A stretch of 64,000 bases of DNA from an uncultured Bacteroidales bacterium (GTDB lineage Bacteria; Bacteroidota; Bacteroidia; Bacteroidales; FEN-979): positions 1 to 64,000 of the forward strand of contig CAIWXI010000075.1 in the NCBI GenBank assembly GCA_903916595.1, read 5' to 3'. The notes below the pieces were generated by a model. That model was not told the origin of the DNA. It was given only the letters and a program-made list of their open reading frames with translations, and made no database searches. Made by a program: the position numbers and the translations under genes. Positions 1 to 8,424 of the stretch are shown in pieces (the first letter of the stretch is position 1; each line of letters starts with the position of its first letter).

Positions 1-99
1 CAGATGACCTGGTTCAGGAAGGACAAGGAGATTAAATGGTTTCGGCCGGATGATGTCGAAGGTATGCTGGAGATGGTAAGCGAGGCTTTTAACGGATAG
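1..99 (+). CDS. miaA: MiaA C-terminus (tRNA dimethylallyltransferase), partial
   Basis: The last 32 codons of a gene entering from the left edge. MiaA transfers a dimethylallyl group to A37 of tRNAs that read codons starting with U. The visible tail has a TWFRKD stretch followed by a KWFRPDD stretch, which is typical of the end of Bacteroidota MiaA; the catalytic part lies outside the window. The stop TAG at 97-99 is followed within three bases by a heptamer repeat array. Assignment rests only on this short tail, so it is likely but not certain. Confidence 0.72.
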   Translation, partial: QMTWFRKDKEIKWFRPDDVEGMLEMVSEAFNG

Positions 100-101
100 C
101 A

Positions 102-174
102 GATGTACGATGTACGATGTACGATGTACGATGTACGATTTTCACCATTTCACCATTTCACCATTTCACCATTT
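102..174. repeat. GATGTAC heptamer array followed by CACCATTT octamer array
   Basis: Five exact GATGTAC units (102-136) plus a partial GAT, then four exact CACCATTT units (143-174). The heptamer recurs at 1532, 31718, 42607 and 62727; the octamer (reverse ATGGTGAA) recurs at 37473 and 55472. The pair sits directly behind the miaA stop codon. Bases 175-314 hold nothing I can interpret. Confidence 0.95.
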
Positions 175-314
175 GAAAAGCGTTCCCTCAACGAGACTCT
201 GCGTTCATTTATAAAATGCCACGTTAAATAAGTCGTCCCCTTTCGATCAAAATAAAGTTATATCATTGTAAGGCTGAAATTAAATTGTTCCTCACAATTC
301 TAAATCTTTCATTT

Positions 315-683
315 ATGAACGAAGCGATACAGATCATGATGAAATCCGATAATCTGGATTTGCCCGCATGTTCGGCGGTTTACGCGATTTTTTCTGCGTC
401 AAAATGTCGTTTTGTGGGGTTAGCAGATAACCTGCAAGAGCATATTAAGGATCATTTTAAAACGGCAGAGCCAAATATTTCCCTCAGATACTTCATGCAG
501 TCGTATAAACCAAAGATCCTTCAGTATGAAGTTCTTGGGAGCGCGTTATCTTTGGCCCAGCGCGAATTGATGAAGGAAAAATGGATCAGGTTGTATTGTC
601 CTACCGACAACATTCCATCACGTTTCTCAGAAGCCCCTCATATCCCCTTTCAGAAACAGAGGATTCTTCAAACAGCGTCTTAA
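315..683 (+). CDS. Small GIY-YIG-like protein
   Basis: A 122-residue protein from ATG 315 (an upstream TTG at 285 is less likely). The first half reads like a GIY-YIG fold: a VYAIF strand, then CRFVGLADNLQEHIKDHF, matching the YIG strand, the NLxxR helix and the following His. The arginine usually found in that helix is replaced (EHIKDH). A later helix with an RELMKEKWI stretch and a terminal N resembles the end of the domain. It may be a non-catalytic relative. The 3' end overlaps convergent queG by 83 bases, which is unusual, so the C-terminus may be recently altered. Family call is tentative. Confidence 0.5.
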   Translation: MNEAIQIMMKSDNLDLPACSAVYAIFSASKCRFVGLADNLQEHIKDHFKTAEPNISLRYFMQSYKPKILQYEVLGSALSLAQRELMKEKWIRLYCPTDNIPSRFSEAPHIPFQKQRILQTAS

Positions 684-1512
684 ACTCCGCTTCAGTAAGA
701 CTAAGCCAGTCGTTGCGGCGCATATTCTTCAGGGCTTCTGAAGGATGGAAATGCTTTTCAGCAGTTGGTTTTGCAAACCGGTTATAGGGGCATACGTCCT
801 GACAGATATCGCAGCCAAAGATCCTGTGGCCAAGTTTTAACCGGATGTCATCCGCCATTTCCCCTTTATCTACAATATTACAATAGGAAATACATCTGCG
901 GATGTTTAGTTGGTAAGGCCTGTCGATAGCTCCGGTTGGGCAGGCCTCCATGCATCTGGTGCAGGTACCGCAATGGTCTGTTTCGGCTGCATCGGGTTCA
1001 ATCTCAAGGGAAGTCAGAATGATTCCGATAAAAAAGAAAGATCCCCGCGAAGGGTTGATGATCACTGTGTTTTTTCCCTGCCAGCCAATACCGCATCGCC
1101 CGGCCCAGGCCTTCTCGAGCACGGGCCCTGAATCAACGAAGATCTTCGATTTACTAGTGGTCTTGCCCGACGAATCTATGAATTCAGCAAGGGGTTTAAG
1201 TTTTTTTTTGATATACGGCGGATATTGTTTCCCGTAAGCATATTTTGAAATGATAAAATTATCCTGTTCGGTGATCAGTTCAGGAGGATAATAATTCATG
1301 AGGAGGGCGATCACCGTTTTCACCCCCGGCAGTAATATATCCGGGTCAAGCCGTTGAGTGGTGTAGCGTTTCAGGTAAGCCATCGAGGCCTGCCGTTCTT
1401 CATTAATAAACTGCCCGTAAAAGTCACGCAGATGATCCATCGGCCGGGCTGCCGCGAAGCCGCAGACATCAAAGCCCAGTTCAAGTGCGAGACGACGAAT
1501 TTCTTCCTTCAT
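601..1512 (-). CDS. queG: Epoxyqueuosine reductase QueG
   Basis: 303 residues from the ATG at 1512, chosen because the frame upstream is only repeat sequence. QueG reduces epoxyqueuosine in tRNA to queuosine using cobalamin and two [4Fe-4S] clusters. Visible: the DSGPVLEK stretch (about 127-134) carrying the catalytic Asp, a first ferredoxin-type cluster motif with Cys 181, 184, 187 and 191, and a second with Cys 234, 237 and 241 (CDICQDVCP). Length fits the short form of the family. The 5' side carries an octamer unit and the 21-copy heptamer array, so its leader is largely repeat. Confidence 0.93.
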   Translation of the reverse strand: MKEEIRRLALELGFDVCGFAAARPMDHLRDFYGQFINEERQASMAYLKRYTTQRLDPDILLPGVKTVIALLMNYYPPELITEQDNFIISKYAYGKQYPPYIKKKLKPLAEFIDSSGKTTSKSKIFVDSGPVLEKAWAGRCGIGWQGKNTVIINPSRGSFFFIGIILTSLEIEPDAAETDHCGTCTRCMEACPTGAIDRPYQLNIRRCISYCNIVDKGEMADDIRLKLGHRIFGCDICQDVCPYNRFAKPTAEKHFHPSEALKNMRRNDWLSLTEAEFKTLFEESSVSERGYEGLLRNVMECCR

Positions 1513-1515
1513 TAG

Positions 1516-1678
1516 AAAATGGTGAAATGGCGTACATCGTACATCGTACATCGTACATCGTACATCGTACATCATACATCGTACATCGTACATCGTACAT
1601 CGTACATCGTACATCGTACATCGTACATCGTACATCATACATCGTACATCGTACATCGTACATCGTACATCGTACATC
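1516..1678. repeat. 21-copy GTACATC heptamer array with octamer remnant
   Basis: Bases 1532-1678 are 21 contiguous seven-base units, almost all GTACATC, with two ATACATC variants. Bases 1516-1531 are about two ATGGTGAA-like octamers. The block fills the space between the queG start (1512) and the ruvB stop (1681). The heptamer has no stop codon in any frame on either strand, so it creates long false open frames here on both strands; I do not count these as genes. Confidence 0.96.
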
Positions 1679-1680
1679 CG

Positions 1681-2703
1681 TTAAAACAATGTTCCCGCCG
1701 CGGCTCCCTTGATCTTCCCAAGATGCCGGTAGGCCAGTTCCGTGGCTTCCCGCCCCCGGGGAGTTCGCATGATATAGCCTTCCTGGATCAGGAAGGGTTC
1801 GTATACTTCCTCGATGGTGCCGGGGTCTTCCGAAACAGCTGTGGCGATGGTGGTCAGGCCTACCGGGCCGCCTTTGAATTTTTCAATGATAGTCGACAAT
1901 ATCTTGTTATCCATTTCATCCAGCCCGTGCTTATCAACATTCAGGGCTTTCAGCGCATACTGGCTTATAGCCAGGTCAATCTTACCGTCGCCTTTGATCT
2001 GGGCAAAATCACGGACCCTCCGCAGAAGAAGGTTAGCTATTCGGGGTGTTCCCCGGCTGCGGCGGGCTATTTCTACAGAAGCTGAAGGTTCAATAGGAAC
2101 TTTCAGTATCTCGGCCGAACGCCTTACGATTATGTTGAGGGTTTCGGCTTTATAATAAGAAAGGCGGGAGTGTATGCCAAAACGAGATCGCATGGGTGCC
2201 GAAAGAAGCCCCGAGCGTGTAGTTGCTCCTATCAGGGTGAATGGGTTCAGTTTGATCTGAACCGATCGGGCATTCGGGCCGGTTTCAATAAGGATGTCGA
2301 TTTTAAAATCTTCCATGGCCGAATACAGGTATTCCTCGACCACATGCGACAAGCGGTGGATCTCATCGATGAACAGCACATCGTGTGGCTCAAGGTTGGT
2401 GAGCAATCCGGCCAGATCGCCCGGCTTGTCAATCACCGGTCCGGAAGTCACTCTGATGTTCACCCCCAGCTCATTGGCAATGATGTAGGCCAGCGTGGTC
2501 TTGCCCAGTCCCGGTGGACCATGAAGTAATACATGATCGAGGGATTCGTTTCTTTGTTTTGCTGCCTGAACAAAGATCTTCAGGTTTTCCACAATAGCTT
2601 CCTGGCCCGAAAATTCAAAAAAGCCCGATGGGCGCAGTACAGATTCAATTTCTTTCTCTATTGGGCTGAGGTTGTTTGAGCCGGGATCAAGGTTTTCGTT
2701 CAT
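1681..2703 (-). CDS. ruvB: Holliday junction branch-migration helicase RuvB
   Basis: 340 residues. RuvB is the hexameric AAA+ motor that with RuvA drives branch migration of Holliday junctions. Walker A is [10 protein letters not shown] (about 61-70), Walker B is LFIDEIHRL (about 110-118), sensor 1 lies in TLIGATTR, and the C-terminal winged-helix domain contains the GGPVGL stretch. Start at ATG 2703, where the N-terminus MNENLDPG matches family length; an 11-residue upstream extension is rejected because it covers the putative -7 box. The stop codon lies two bases from the heptamer array. Confidence 0.97.
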   Translation of the reverse strand: MNENLDPGSNNLSPIEKEIESVLRPSGFFEFSGQEAIVENLKIFVQAAKQRNESLDHVLLHGPPGLGKTTLAYIIANELGVNIRVTSGPVIDKPGDLAGLLTNLEPHDVLFIDEIHRLSHVVEEYLYSAMEDFKIDILIETGPNARSVQIKLNPFTLIGATTRSGLLSAPMRSRFGIHSRLSYYKAETLNIIVRRSAEILKVPIEPSASVEIARRSRGTPRIANLLLRRVRDFAQIKGDGKIDLAISQYALKALNVDKHGLDEMDNKILSTIIEKFKGGPVGLTTIATAVSEDPGTIEEVYEPFLIQEGYIMRTPRGREATELAYRHLGKIKGAAAGTLF

Positions 2704-2708
2704 CCACA

Positions 2709-2736
2709 CAAAAGTAAAAAAAAAGACGGCTTCCAA
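2709..2736 (-). promoter_or_regulatory. Putative Bacteroidota promoter of ruvB
   Basis: On the minus strand, TTG (2736-2734) is followed after 17 bases by TACTTTTG (2716-2709), a full match to TAnnTTTG. Only five bases separate it from the ruvB ATG, so the mRNA would be leaderless or nearly so. Sequence match only. Confidence 0.45.
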
Positions 2737-2787
2737 TTCAGGAATATTTTTATTACTTTTACCCTATTAATCCCTTAACCAGATTTT

Positions 2788-3630
2788 ATGCAACCAGTTG
2801 TTGTAGCGGTAGACTTTTCCAACTCCTCAATTCACGCTATTGAGTATGCAATCCCGCTTGCCAATAAATTTAAGTGTGACGTTATCCTGGTCTGGGTCGA
2901 TAAATTCAGTTCCAGCGAATCGCTATACCCCGACACTTCAACCGAGAACCGGAATGAAGCAAAGAAACGTTTTGAAGAGATCGTAAAGCAGTACGAAAAA
3001 AAGATGAGTAAAGGCCTGAAAATGGAATTCAAGCTCCGCAAAGGCAAAGTCTTTCATGAAGTCGATACCCTTGCAAAAACTCTCGGCGCACTTCTTGTGA
3101 TCACCGGAACCCACGGTGTGAGCGGGTTTGAGGAATTCTGGATTGGTAGCAACGCCTTCCGCATTGTAACTTATGCTTCCTGTCCCGTGGTGACCGTTAG
3201 GCATGATTTCGATATAAAAAAGGGAATGGACAGAATCATTGTCCCAATGGATGGCTCCTCCGAAACAATTCAAAAGCTTCCTTTCGTGGCCCGCCTGGCC
3301 AAGCTGTTTAAATCGGAAATTCACGTTGTTGCAACCCATTCCAGTCATCTGAATTCAATCCAGAGAATTGCCGAAAAATATCTGCAAATGTCGGTGGCCT
3401 ATTTTCAGGCTAACGAAATCAGCTGTGTTCGCGACAGCATCGTCTCAAACGATGTTACCAAAGCCCTGCTTCAGTATTCCGTTAATGTCAATGCCGACCT
3501 TATCGCTATCATGACCGAACAGGAAACACCGGTCAATATACTGCTTGGCGCCCAGGCCCAGCAAATGATTAACCAGTCATCAATTCCGATTCTGAGTATC
3601 CACCCACAGGAACATTTTCACCTCAAATAA
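2788..3630 (+). CDS. Tandem-domain universal stress protein (UspA family)
   Basis: 280 residues with two Usp domains in tandem (about 1-140 and 148-277). Domain 1 starts VVVAVDFS and has the nucleotide-loop pattern GTHG-x9-GS (about 107-120), so it may bind ATP; domain 2 starts RIIVPMDGS but lacks a clear second glycine-rich loop. Usp proteins are cytoplasmic stress and growth-arrest factors, often with undefined targets. It is followed three bases later by a SPOR protein and then by a second, similar double-Usp gene at 4077, suggesting a duplicated pair in one transcript. Confidence 0.9.
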   Translation: MQPVVVAVDFSNSSIHAIEYAIPLANKFKCDVILVWVDKFSSSESLYPDTSTENRNEAKKRFEEIVKQYEKKMSKGLKMEFKLRKGKVFHEVDTLAKTLGALLVITGTHGVSGFEEFWIGSNAFRIVTYASCPVVTVRHDFDIKKGMDRIIVPMDGSSETIQKLPFVARLAKLFKSEIHVVATHSSHLNSIQRIAEKYLQMSVAYFQANEISCVRDSIVSNDVTKALLQYSVNVNADLIAIMTEQETPVNILLGAQAQQMINQSSIPILSIHPQEHFHLK

Positions 3631-3633
3631 GCG

Positions 3634-4065
3634 ATGAAAAGACCTTTGTGCATTCTTGTTTTAATTTTAATTTTTTCTGGCGGATGGCGGAGCGGGTTTT
3701 CTCAGGAAGTGAGGAAAGACAGCGGGACAGTGACTATATACCAGGATAAGCTTGTGGATGAGCTGGTTCAGAAACAGATCAGGCTGAATGAAGCAGGCAG
3801 TACCCTTGAGGGGTACAGGATTCAGATTTTTTCCGATTCCGGTAATAGCTCCAAGGCCAAAGCACAGACAGCCATGGATGAGTTTCTTGCAAAATATCAG
3901 GAAGCTAAGGCGTATCTGATTTTTAAATCCCCCAATTACAAAGTAAAGGTTGGTGATTTTCGCAGCAAGCTCGACGCGATCCGTTATCTTACGCAGATTA
4001 CAGCAGATTTTCCAAATGCATTTATTATACCAGACCTGATCAATTTTCCGCAAACAGAACCCTAA
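3634..4065 (+). CDS. Secreted SPOR-domain protein
   Basis: 143 residues. A signal peptide (about 1-23, hydrophobic run then FSQ) leads into a short linker and a SPOR-type domain (about 57-135: GYRIQIFSDSG, then VKVGDFRSKLDA). SPOR domains bind denuded peptidoglycan glycans, usually at division sites. The protein is little more than this domain, so it is probably a periplasmic cell-wall-binding protein. Its position between two stress-protein genes suggests co-transcription, though I see no functional link. Confidence 0.82.
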   Translation: MKRPLCILVLILIFSGGWRSGFSQEVRKDSGTVTIYQDKLVDELVQKQIRLNEAGSTLEGYRIQIFSDSGNSSKAKAQTAMDEFLAKYQEAKAYLIFKSPNYKVKVGDFRSKLDAIRYLTQITADFPNAFIIPDLINFPQTEP

Positions 4066-4076
4066 AACCCTTGTTT

Positions 4077-4925
4077 ATGAGTAAAATAGTTGTAGCTATT
4101 GATTTTTCGGATTGTTCAATCAATGCATTGCTTCATGCAGTGTCTATCGCTCAAAACACCCATAGTGATCTGATTCTTGTATGGGTGCAAAAGGGGGCTC
4201 ATCAGGCTGATAAATTCGGTGATAGCCCAAAAGACACTACCGGAGAGGTAGAGAAAGCATTTCAGGAACTTATAAATAAACATCAACCGGAACTGCAGGG
4301 AAATACAATCAGCTTTAAGATCAGAACAGGTAAGGTATATACAGAGATTGCAGAGGAGGCAAAAGCCAGTAAAGCGTTTTTGGTAATCTGCGGAACCCAT
4401 GGTGCCGCGGGTTTCGAAAAATTCTGGATTGGGAGTAATGCCAACCGTATTGTTTCAGCATGCAACTGCCCGGTTATTTCGATTCGCGGTGGGATCAACA
4501 TAAGCAGGCCACTGAAAAAAATTGTCATGTCGGTCGACAGTACGCAGGAAACCCGGCAGAAAGCTTCATTTACGGCCATGTTAGCCAAAGCATGCGATGC
4601 AGAAATTTATATTATCAAAATTTACTCTACCAAAGTAAAAAACATAAGGCAGAATGTCGACCTGTTTGCCTCCCAGGTAGAACGGTTTTGTCTTCATGAA
4701 GGGGTCAGGTTCAACACCATTGCTGAAGAAACAGTAGATATTCCGGAAGCAATTATAAATTATGCTAAAAAGATTGATGCCAACCTGATCTCCATTATGA
4801 CCGAGCAGGAATCGGCTGCTTCAACACTCTGGCTGGGGCCGTTTGCCCAACAGATTGTGAATCATTCACAGATCCCGGTGCTTAGCGTACATTCAAGAGA
4901 TGTTTACACGGGCCTGGGATTCTAG
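4077..4925 (+). CDS. Tandem-domain universal stress protein (UspA family), second copy
   Basis: 282 residues from ATG 4077; a TTG two codons upstream is a weaker choice. Two Usp domains, the first beginning KIVVAIDFS with a GTHGAAGFEKFWIGSN loop nearly identical to that of the protein at 2788, the second beginning KKIVMSVDS. The two paralogues share the same layout, length and a conserved late segment (IMTEQE), so they probably arose by duplication around the SPOR gene. Partner or ligand is unknown; ATP binding by domain 1 is inferred from the loop. Confidence 0.9.
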   Translation: MSKIVVAIDFSDCSINALLHAVSIAQNTHSDLILVWVQKGAHQADKFGDSPKDTTGEVEKAFQELINKHQPELQGNTISFKIRTGKVYTEIAEEAKASKAFLVICGTHGAAGFEKFWIGSNANRIVSACNCPVISIRGGINISRPLKKIVMSVDSTQETRQKASFTAMLAKACDAEIYIIKIYSTKVKNIRQNVDLFASQVERFCLHEGVRFNTIAEETVDIPEAIINYAKKIDANLISIMTEQESAASTLWLGPFAQQIVNHSQIPVLSVHSRDVYTGLGF

Positions 4926-4927
4926 GT

Positions 4928-4969
4928 ATCCGCCATCCGCCATCCGCCATCTGATATCAGATATCAGTT
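4928..4969. repeat. Composite heptamer array (ATCCGCC then ATCTGAT/ATCAGAT)
   Basis: Six seven-base units in one register: three ATCCGCC, then ATCTGAT, ATCAGAT and ATCAGTT. It fills the space between two convergent genes and reaches into the aldolase stop codon (TTA on this strand at 4968). The switch from the GCC type to the GAT type without loss of register shows that these heptamers belong to one family. The GATATC part is self-complementary and could fold, but no U-run follows. Confidence 0.9.
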
Positions 4970-6047
4970 AAAAGCGATCAATACAATTCAGATCGTGGAA
5001 TGCGATTTTCAGCCTTTCCACCATTGAAACCTGAGCGCTGCGAAGCCAAACCCTGGGGTCGTAGAATTTCTTATTCGGTTTGTCGTCGCCTTCGGGATTC
5101 CCGATCTGGCCCTGAAGAAAACCTTCATTCTTTTTATAGAATTTCAGTACGCCATCCCAGAATGCCCACTGGGTATCAGTGTCGATATTCATCTTAACCA
5201 CTCCATACCCGATAGCTTCAGCGATCTTCTCTGGTTCCGAGCCTGAACCGCCATGGAAGACAAAATTCACGGGATTCGGACCGGTATGGAACTTTTCCTG
5301 GATGTACTTCTGTGAATTGTGCAGGATGATAGGCTCAAGCTTTACATTGCCGGGTTTGTAAACCCCGTGCACATTACCAAAGGAAGCGGCAATGGTAAAG
5401 TTGTCGCTGATACTTTTCAGCTGTTCATATGCATAGGCCACATGTTCTGGCTGGGTATACAAACGTGAACTGTCGATACTGGTATTGTCTACGCCGTCTT
5501 CCTCACCTCCGGTAACGCCAAGTTCAATCTCGAGCGTCATTCCCATCTTGCTCATCCGCTCAAGATAACGTTTGCAAATGTCTATGTTCTCGTGCAGGGG
5601 TTCCTCAGAAAGGTCAAGCATATGTGAGCTGAAGAGAGGCTTACCGTACTGTGCGAAATGTTTTTCACCGGCATCCAGCAGTCCGTCGATCCAGGGAAGG
5701 AGCTTCTTTGCTGCATGGTCGGTATGGATGATTACCGGAATGCCATACATATCTGCCACGGTATGAATATGCTGTGCCCCCGAAATGCTGCCGCGGATGG
5801 CAACAGACTCATGCTCGTTTTTCAAGCCTTTACCGGCGAAAAACACTCCACCTCCATTAGAAAACTGCACAATCACAGGCGAGTTCACAACTTTAGCTGC
5901 TTCAAGAACAGCGTTTACCGAGTCTGAACCGACCACGTTTACCGCCGGTATGGCAAAACTGTTTGCCTTGGCAATCCGAAAAATTTCCTTCACGGCATCG
6001 CCTGTGGCCACGCCGGGTTTTACTTTATCAAAGATTTTTTCTGACAT
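4968..6047 (-). CDS. fbaA: Class II fructose-bisphosphate aldolase
   Basis: 359 residues. Zinc-dependent enzyme of glycolysis and gluconeogenesis that interconverts fructose 1,6-bisphosphate with dihydroxyacetone phosphate and glyceraldehyde 3-phosphate. Visible are the Zn-binding HTDH segment (about 108-111), the LEIELGVTGGEEDG segment, a later NVHG His ligand and the VFHGGSGS phosphate-binding loop. Length and sequence match the long E. coli FbaA-type class. It has a good promoter at 6108-6137 and converges on the stress-protein cluster. Confidence 0.96.
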   Translation of the reverse strand: MSEKIFDKVKPGVATGDAVKEIFRIAKANSFAIPAVNVVGSDSVNAVLEAAKVVNSPVIVQFSNGGGVFFAGKGLKNEHESVAIRGSISGAQHIHTVADMYGIPVIIHTDHAAKKLLPWIDGLLDAGEKHFAQYGKPLFSSHMLDLSEEPLHENIDICKRYLERMSKMGMTLEIELGVTGGEEDGVDNTSIDSSRLYTQPEHVAYAYEQLKSISDNFTIAASFGNVHGVYKPGNVKLEPIILHNSQKYIQEKFHTGPNPVNFVFHGGSGSEPEKIAEAIGYGVVKMNIDTDTQWAFWDGVLKFYKKNEGFLQGQIGNPEGDDKPNKKFYDPRVWLRSAQVSMVERLKIAFHDLNCIDRF

Positions 6048-6107
6048 ATATATTGAATTTTATGGTTTTGCTGATGACCGTCGCTGATGATCCGGTCGAT
6101 TAAAGAT

Positions 6108-6137
6108 CAAAATTATGAAAAAAACAGCATTCTGCAA
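6108..6137 (-). promoter_or_regulatory. Putative promoter of the aldolase gene
   Basis: Minus strand: TTG (6137-6135), 19-base spacer, TAATTTTG (6115-6108), a full TAnnTTTG match. Predicted start near 6101 gives a leader of about 54 bases to the ATG at 6047. It is divergent from the tRNA promoter, with a heptamer array between the two. Confidence 0.6.
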
Positions 6138-6142
6138 GATTT

Positions 6143-6174
6143 ATCCGATATCAGATATCCGATATCAGATATCC
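6143..6174. repeat. ATCCGAT/ATCAGAT heptamer array in a divergent promoter region
   Basis: Alternating units ATCCGAT, ATCAGAT, ATCCGAT, ATCAGAT plus ATCC. The array lies between the aldolase promoter and the tRNA -7 box and occupies the place where a -33 element of the tRNA promoter would be expected. Confidence 0.9.
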
Positions 6175-6182
6175 TTTTTTCC

Positions 6183-6190
6183 TATCTTTG
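6183..6190 (+). promoter_or_regulatory. -7 box of the tRNA-Arg promoter
   Basis: TATCTTTG, an exact match to the Bacteroidota TAnnTTTG element, ends 10 bases before the mature tRNA 5' end. No TTG is found 17-23 bases upstream; that interval is heptamer repeat. Confidence 0.6.
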
Positions 6191-6200
6191 CCACAGATCC

Positions 6201-6277
6201 GGCCCCGTAGTTCAATTGGATAGAATGGCAGATTCCGGTTCTGTTGGTTGAAGGTTCGAATCCTTTCGGGGTCACCA
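6201..6277 (+). tRNA. tRNA-Arg (anticodon CCG)
   Basis: 77 bases including an encoded CCA end. Acceptor stem GGCCCCG pairs with CGGGGTC, with one G-U pair. The anticodon stem GCAGA/TCTGT encloses the loop TTCCGGT, giving anticodon CCG, which reads CGG. The T arm has AAGG-TTCGAAT-CCTT. A hairpin terminator follows. Confidence 0.95.
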
Positions 6278-6288
6278 CTTATAAAGTT

Positions 6289-6326
6289 AAACGCCTGTAA
6301 ATATTATAATTACAGGCGTTTTTCTT
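6289..6326 (+). terminator. Rho-independent terminator after tRNA-Arg
   Basis: An inverted repeat of about 12 bases (6289-6300 with 6310-6321, core CGCCTGTAA / TTACAGGCG) around a nine-base AT loop, followed by a T-rich run. It lies 11 bases after the tRNA CCA end. Confidence 0.85.
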
Positions 6327-6469
6327 TAACTTGTGCCTTATTTGTGGAAAAAACGGTCAAACAGATGTTGAAATTCCTGGTCATTCGCATAACCCAATTT
6401 AAACTACCGGCTATGTCGATTTGTAATTCCATTTATCAACGCATCATAAAAAAATATGGCTAATCACGA

Positions 6470-6721
6470 ATGCATCGAACAGACAACCCAACATTAACAC
6501 GGGAACTTACTATGATCGCATCAATGTCGTATGAGAAGATGCAAACCTGCCATGAACCAAGATTCCCCCTCACCCCTGATGCCGTGGAAATTGCAAAACT
6601 GCAGGGAAGAAATGAATATCATCCGGATGGGAAACTAAAGGTTTCGGCGATGTACCGCAATGAAATCCCGGAAGGAATAAGTATAGAGTACAAACCTGAC
6701 GGTACAATTTTATTTAAATAA
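6470..6721 (+). CDS. Small MORN-like protein
   Basis: 83 residues. The C-terminal half (about 45-83) has the pattern of a degenerate MORN-type repeat pair: EYHPDGKLK, then GISIEYKPDGTI, as in YwqK-like proteins. No signal peptide is visible. The start is uncertain; internal Met codons exist at 6512 and 6524. It stands alone between the tRNA terminator and the convergent phosphatase gene. Function unknown; it could also be a remnant of a longer MORN protein. Confidence 0.5.
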   Translation: MHRTDNPTLTRELTMIASMSYEKMQTCHEPRFPLTPDAVEIAKLQGRNEYHPDGKLKVSAMYRNEIPEGISIEYKPDGTILFK

Positions 6722-6773
6722 GAAAGGAAAAGCAATATGAATAGAAAAAGAACACACACTACAACAAAAAACA

Positions 6774-8417
6774 CTACCCGCAATGGTCTCCGTTTGCGGA
6801 AAGAAATCGCAATATTAACAAGGTGATGTCATCGGATTGCTCATATCCATTAACAAAACCGGAAACGCTGTTTGTTATTACATTGATTAATTCAGGTAAT
6901 TCCAGATTCCATGATTTTTTAATTATTTCGAGTAAACGCCCTTCACCATAAAGTTTCCGATCGATATTCATGGCTTCTGTAATTCCATCGGTGTACATGA
7001 AAATAGTGTCATTTTGCTTAAGTACTATACGTTCATTGCAATACTGTACATCTTCAAAAGCTGCCAGGACCATCCCGGCCGATATTTTTTTGTATTCAGC
7101 GCTTCCGCCATTCAGAATCAGAATATACGGGTTGTGACCCGCATTCGCATATTCCACCTCCCCGGTTTTTATATTGAGTATGCCAAAAAATAAGGTAACA
7201 AACATACACTGATTGTTATCTTTAAACAGTTCATTGTTGACCTTATACAAAACATCTGCCGGATTTAACCCGCTCAACGCGATTGCTTTCAGGAGCGTAT
7301 TGGTCATAGCCATGAAAAGAGCAGCAGCGATGCCTTTATCGGAAACATCCCCGATTGTAAAACCCAAATGTTCATCATCGATCATAAAATAGTTATACAA
7401 ATCCCCGCCGACCTCCTTCGCCGGGTACATGGCTCCACGTATGTCAAAATCTGTGCGGGCCCCTGAATGAGGATATCCTTTGGGGATCATGCCTGTTTGA
7501 ATAGCTTTTGCAATTCGCAGCTGGCTTTCCATCTTTTCCTTGACCGTCGTAGTATTTCGAAGATCGGTTAAATATTTCTGCAACGAAACCTGCATTGTAA
7601 AAAATGCCCGGTAAAACAGTCCGACTCCACCTGTACTTTTTATAGAGATTTCTTTTAGATGACTCTGACTCTCTTCTGAAAGTTGAAAATCAGTTTTCAC
7701 AAGCTCATTGGTAAAAGTTATCAGCTCTGTTAATGGTTTTGCAATCTGCTTTATAATAAAATAGGCCAGCGAATTAGCAATGATCAGAATAACCAAACCG
7801 AATATCGAATAAACAATAATAATCTCTGTTTCGAGCTTTTTGATAGAATCATACGAATAATCGACTCCCACAAAGTATTGCTTCCCTTTGGCTGTTGTAA
7901 ATGGTATAAAGACTGACCTTACATAACCTCCGGAAGTTCTGAGTTTGAAAAATTCAGGTTTACCATCTCGGAAAGGTTTAAAATAAATGGATCGGATTAT
8001 TTCAGGATCATCATTATATCTGAGAAAAAACGAATTTATTTCGCCAATTTTCAGGCTGTCTTTCAGTATTTCTTCATCCGTAAAACTTGAGGAAGTAAAA
8101 CGCAATTCTCCTTTATAATTAATATAGGTATATACATACTTTACTTTTACGTTTTTCGCAAATTCCGATAACTCATTTACTATTTTAAGATAATCTTCCG
8201 GTTTAATCGATGTTGAGTCTTCGATTTTATCATGATAATCATCACCGACAATTTTTTGTGTACCATAGACGACCGACAGAATCAAATCATCAATTTTGTC
8301 TACTCCTGATCTCTTCGCGTACTCAATACTCAAAGTAGCAAATCCTATGACGCTTGTCAGGAAAATGATAAATATCAAGATGAATATCTTTTGTGAAAGT
8401 GTTCGTTTCTTAAACAT
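6774..8417 (-). CDS. Membrane-bound SpoIIE/RsbU-type serine phosphatase
   Basis: 547 residues. A transmembrane segment near 10-30 and another near 200-222 enclose an extracytoplasmic sensor region; a linker then leads to a PP2C-like SpoIIE domain (about 320-540). Metal-binding and core motifs are intact: EVGGDLY, GDVSDKGIAAAL, NAGHNP, YTDGITEA and QSDDITLL. In partner-switching systems such phosphatases dephosphorylate a STAS antagonist in response to stress. It is the last gene of the module 11681-6774, eight bases after the RsbW-like gene, so the sensor input probably enters here. Confidence 0.92.
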   Translation of the reverse strand: MFKKRTLSQKIFILIFIIFLTSVIGFATLSIEYAKRSGVDKIDDLILSVVYGTQKIVGDDYHDKIEDSTSIKPEDYLKIVNELSEFAKNVKVKYVYTYINYKGELRFTSSSFTDEEILKDSLKIGEINSFFLRYNDDPEIIRSIYFKPFRDGKPEFFKLRTSGGYVRSVFIPFTTAKGKQYFVGVDYSYDSIKKLETEIIIVYSIFGLVILIIANSLAYFIIKQIAKPLTELITFTNELVKTDFQLSEESQSHLKEISIKSTGGVGLFYRAFFTMQVSLQKYLTDLRNTTTVKEKMESQLRIAKAIQTGMIPKGYPHSGARTDFDIRGAMYPAKEVGGDLYNYFMIDDEHLGFTIGDVSDKGIAAALFMAMTNTLLKAIALSGLNPADVLYKVNNELFKDNNQCMFVTLFFGILNIKTGEVEYANAGHNPYILILNGGSAEYKKISAGMVLAAFEDVQYCNERIVLKQNDTIFMYTDGITEAMNIDRKLYGEGRLLEIIKKSWNLELPELINVITNSVSGFVNGYEQSDDITLLILRFLSANGDHCG

Positions 8418-8424
8418 GGCTTAT

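Noticed and set aside
1532-1678. Heptamer arrays as a CRISPR array
   Set aside because: Units are seven bases with no spacers and there are no cas genes in the window.
1485-1712. Open frames made of MYDVRCT or IVHRTSY repeats on both strands
   Set aside because: The heptamer GTACATC has no stop in any frame on either strand, so any long array is open by construction. No conserved start or family supports a protein here, in contrast to the arrays embedded between ABC motifs in the UvrA-like gene.
6248-6463. 71-codon open frame beginning inside the tRNA
   Set aside because: Runs through the tRNA 3' end and the terminator hairpin; not a gene.
6737-6826. 29-codon open frame MNRKRTH... with an upstream AAAGGA
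   Set aside because: Has a fair ribosome site, but overlaps the end of the phosphatase gene and is very short and basic; no way to support it from one genome.
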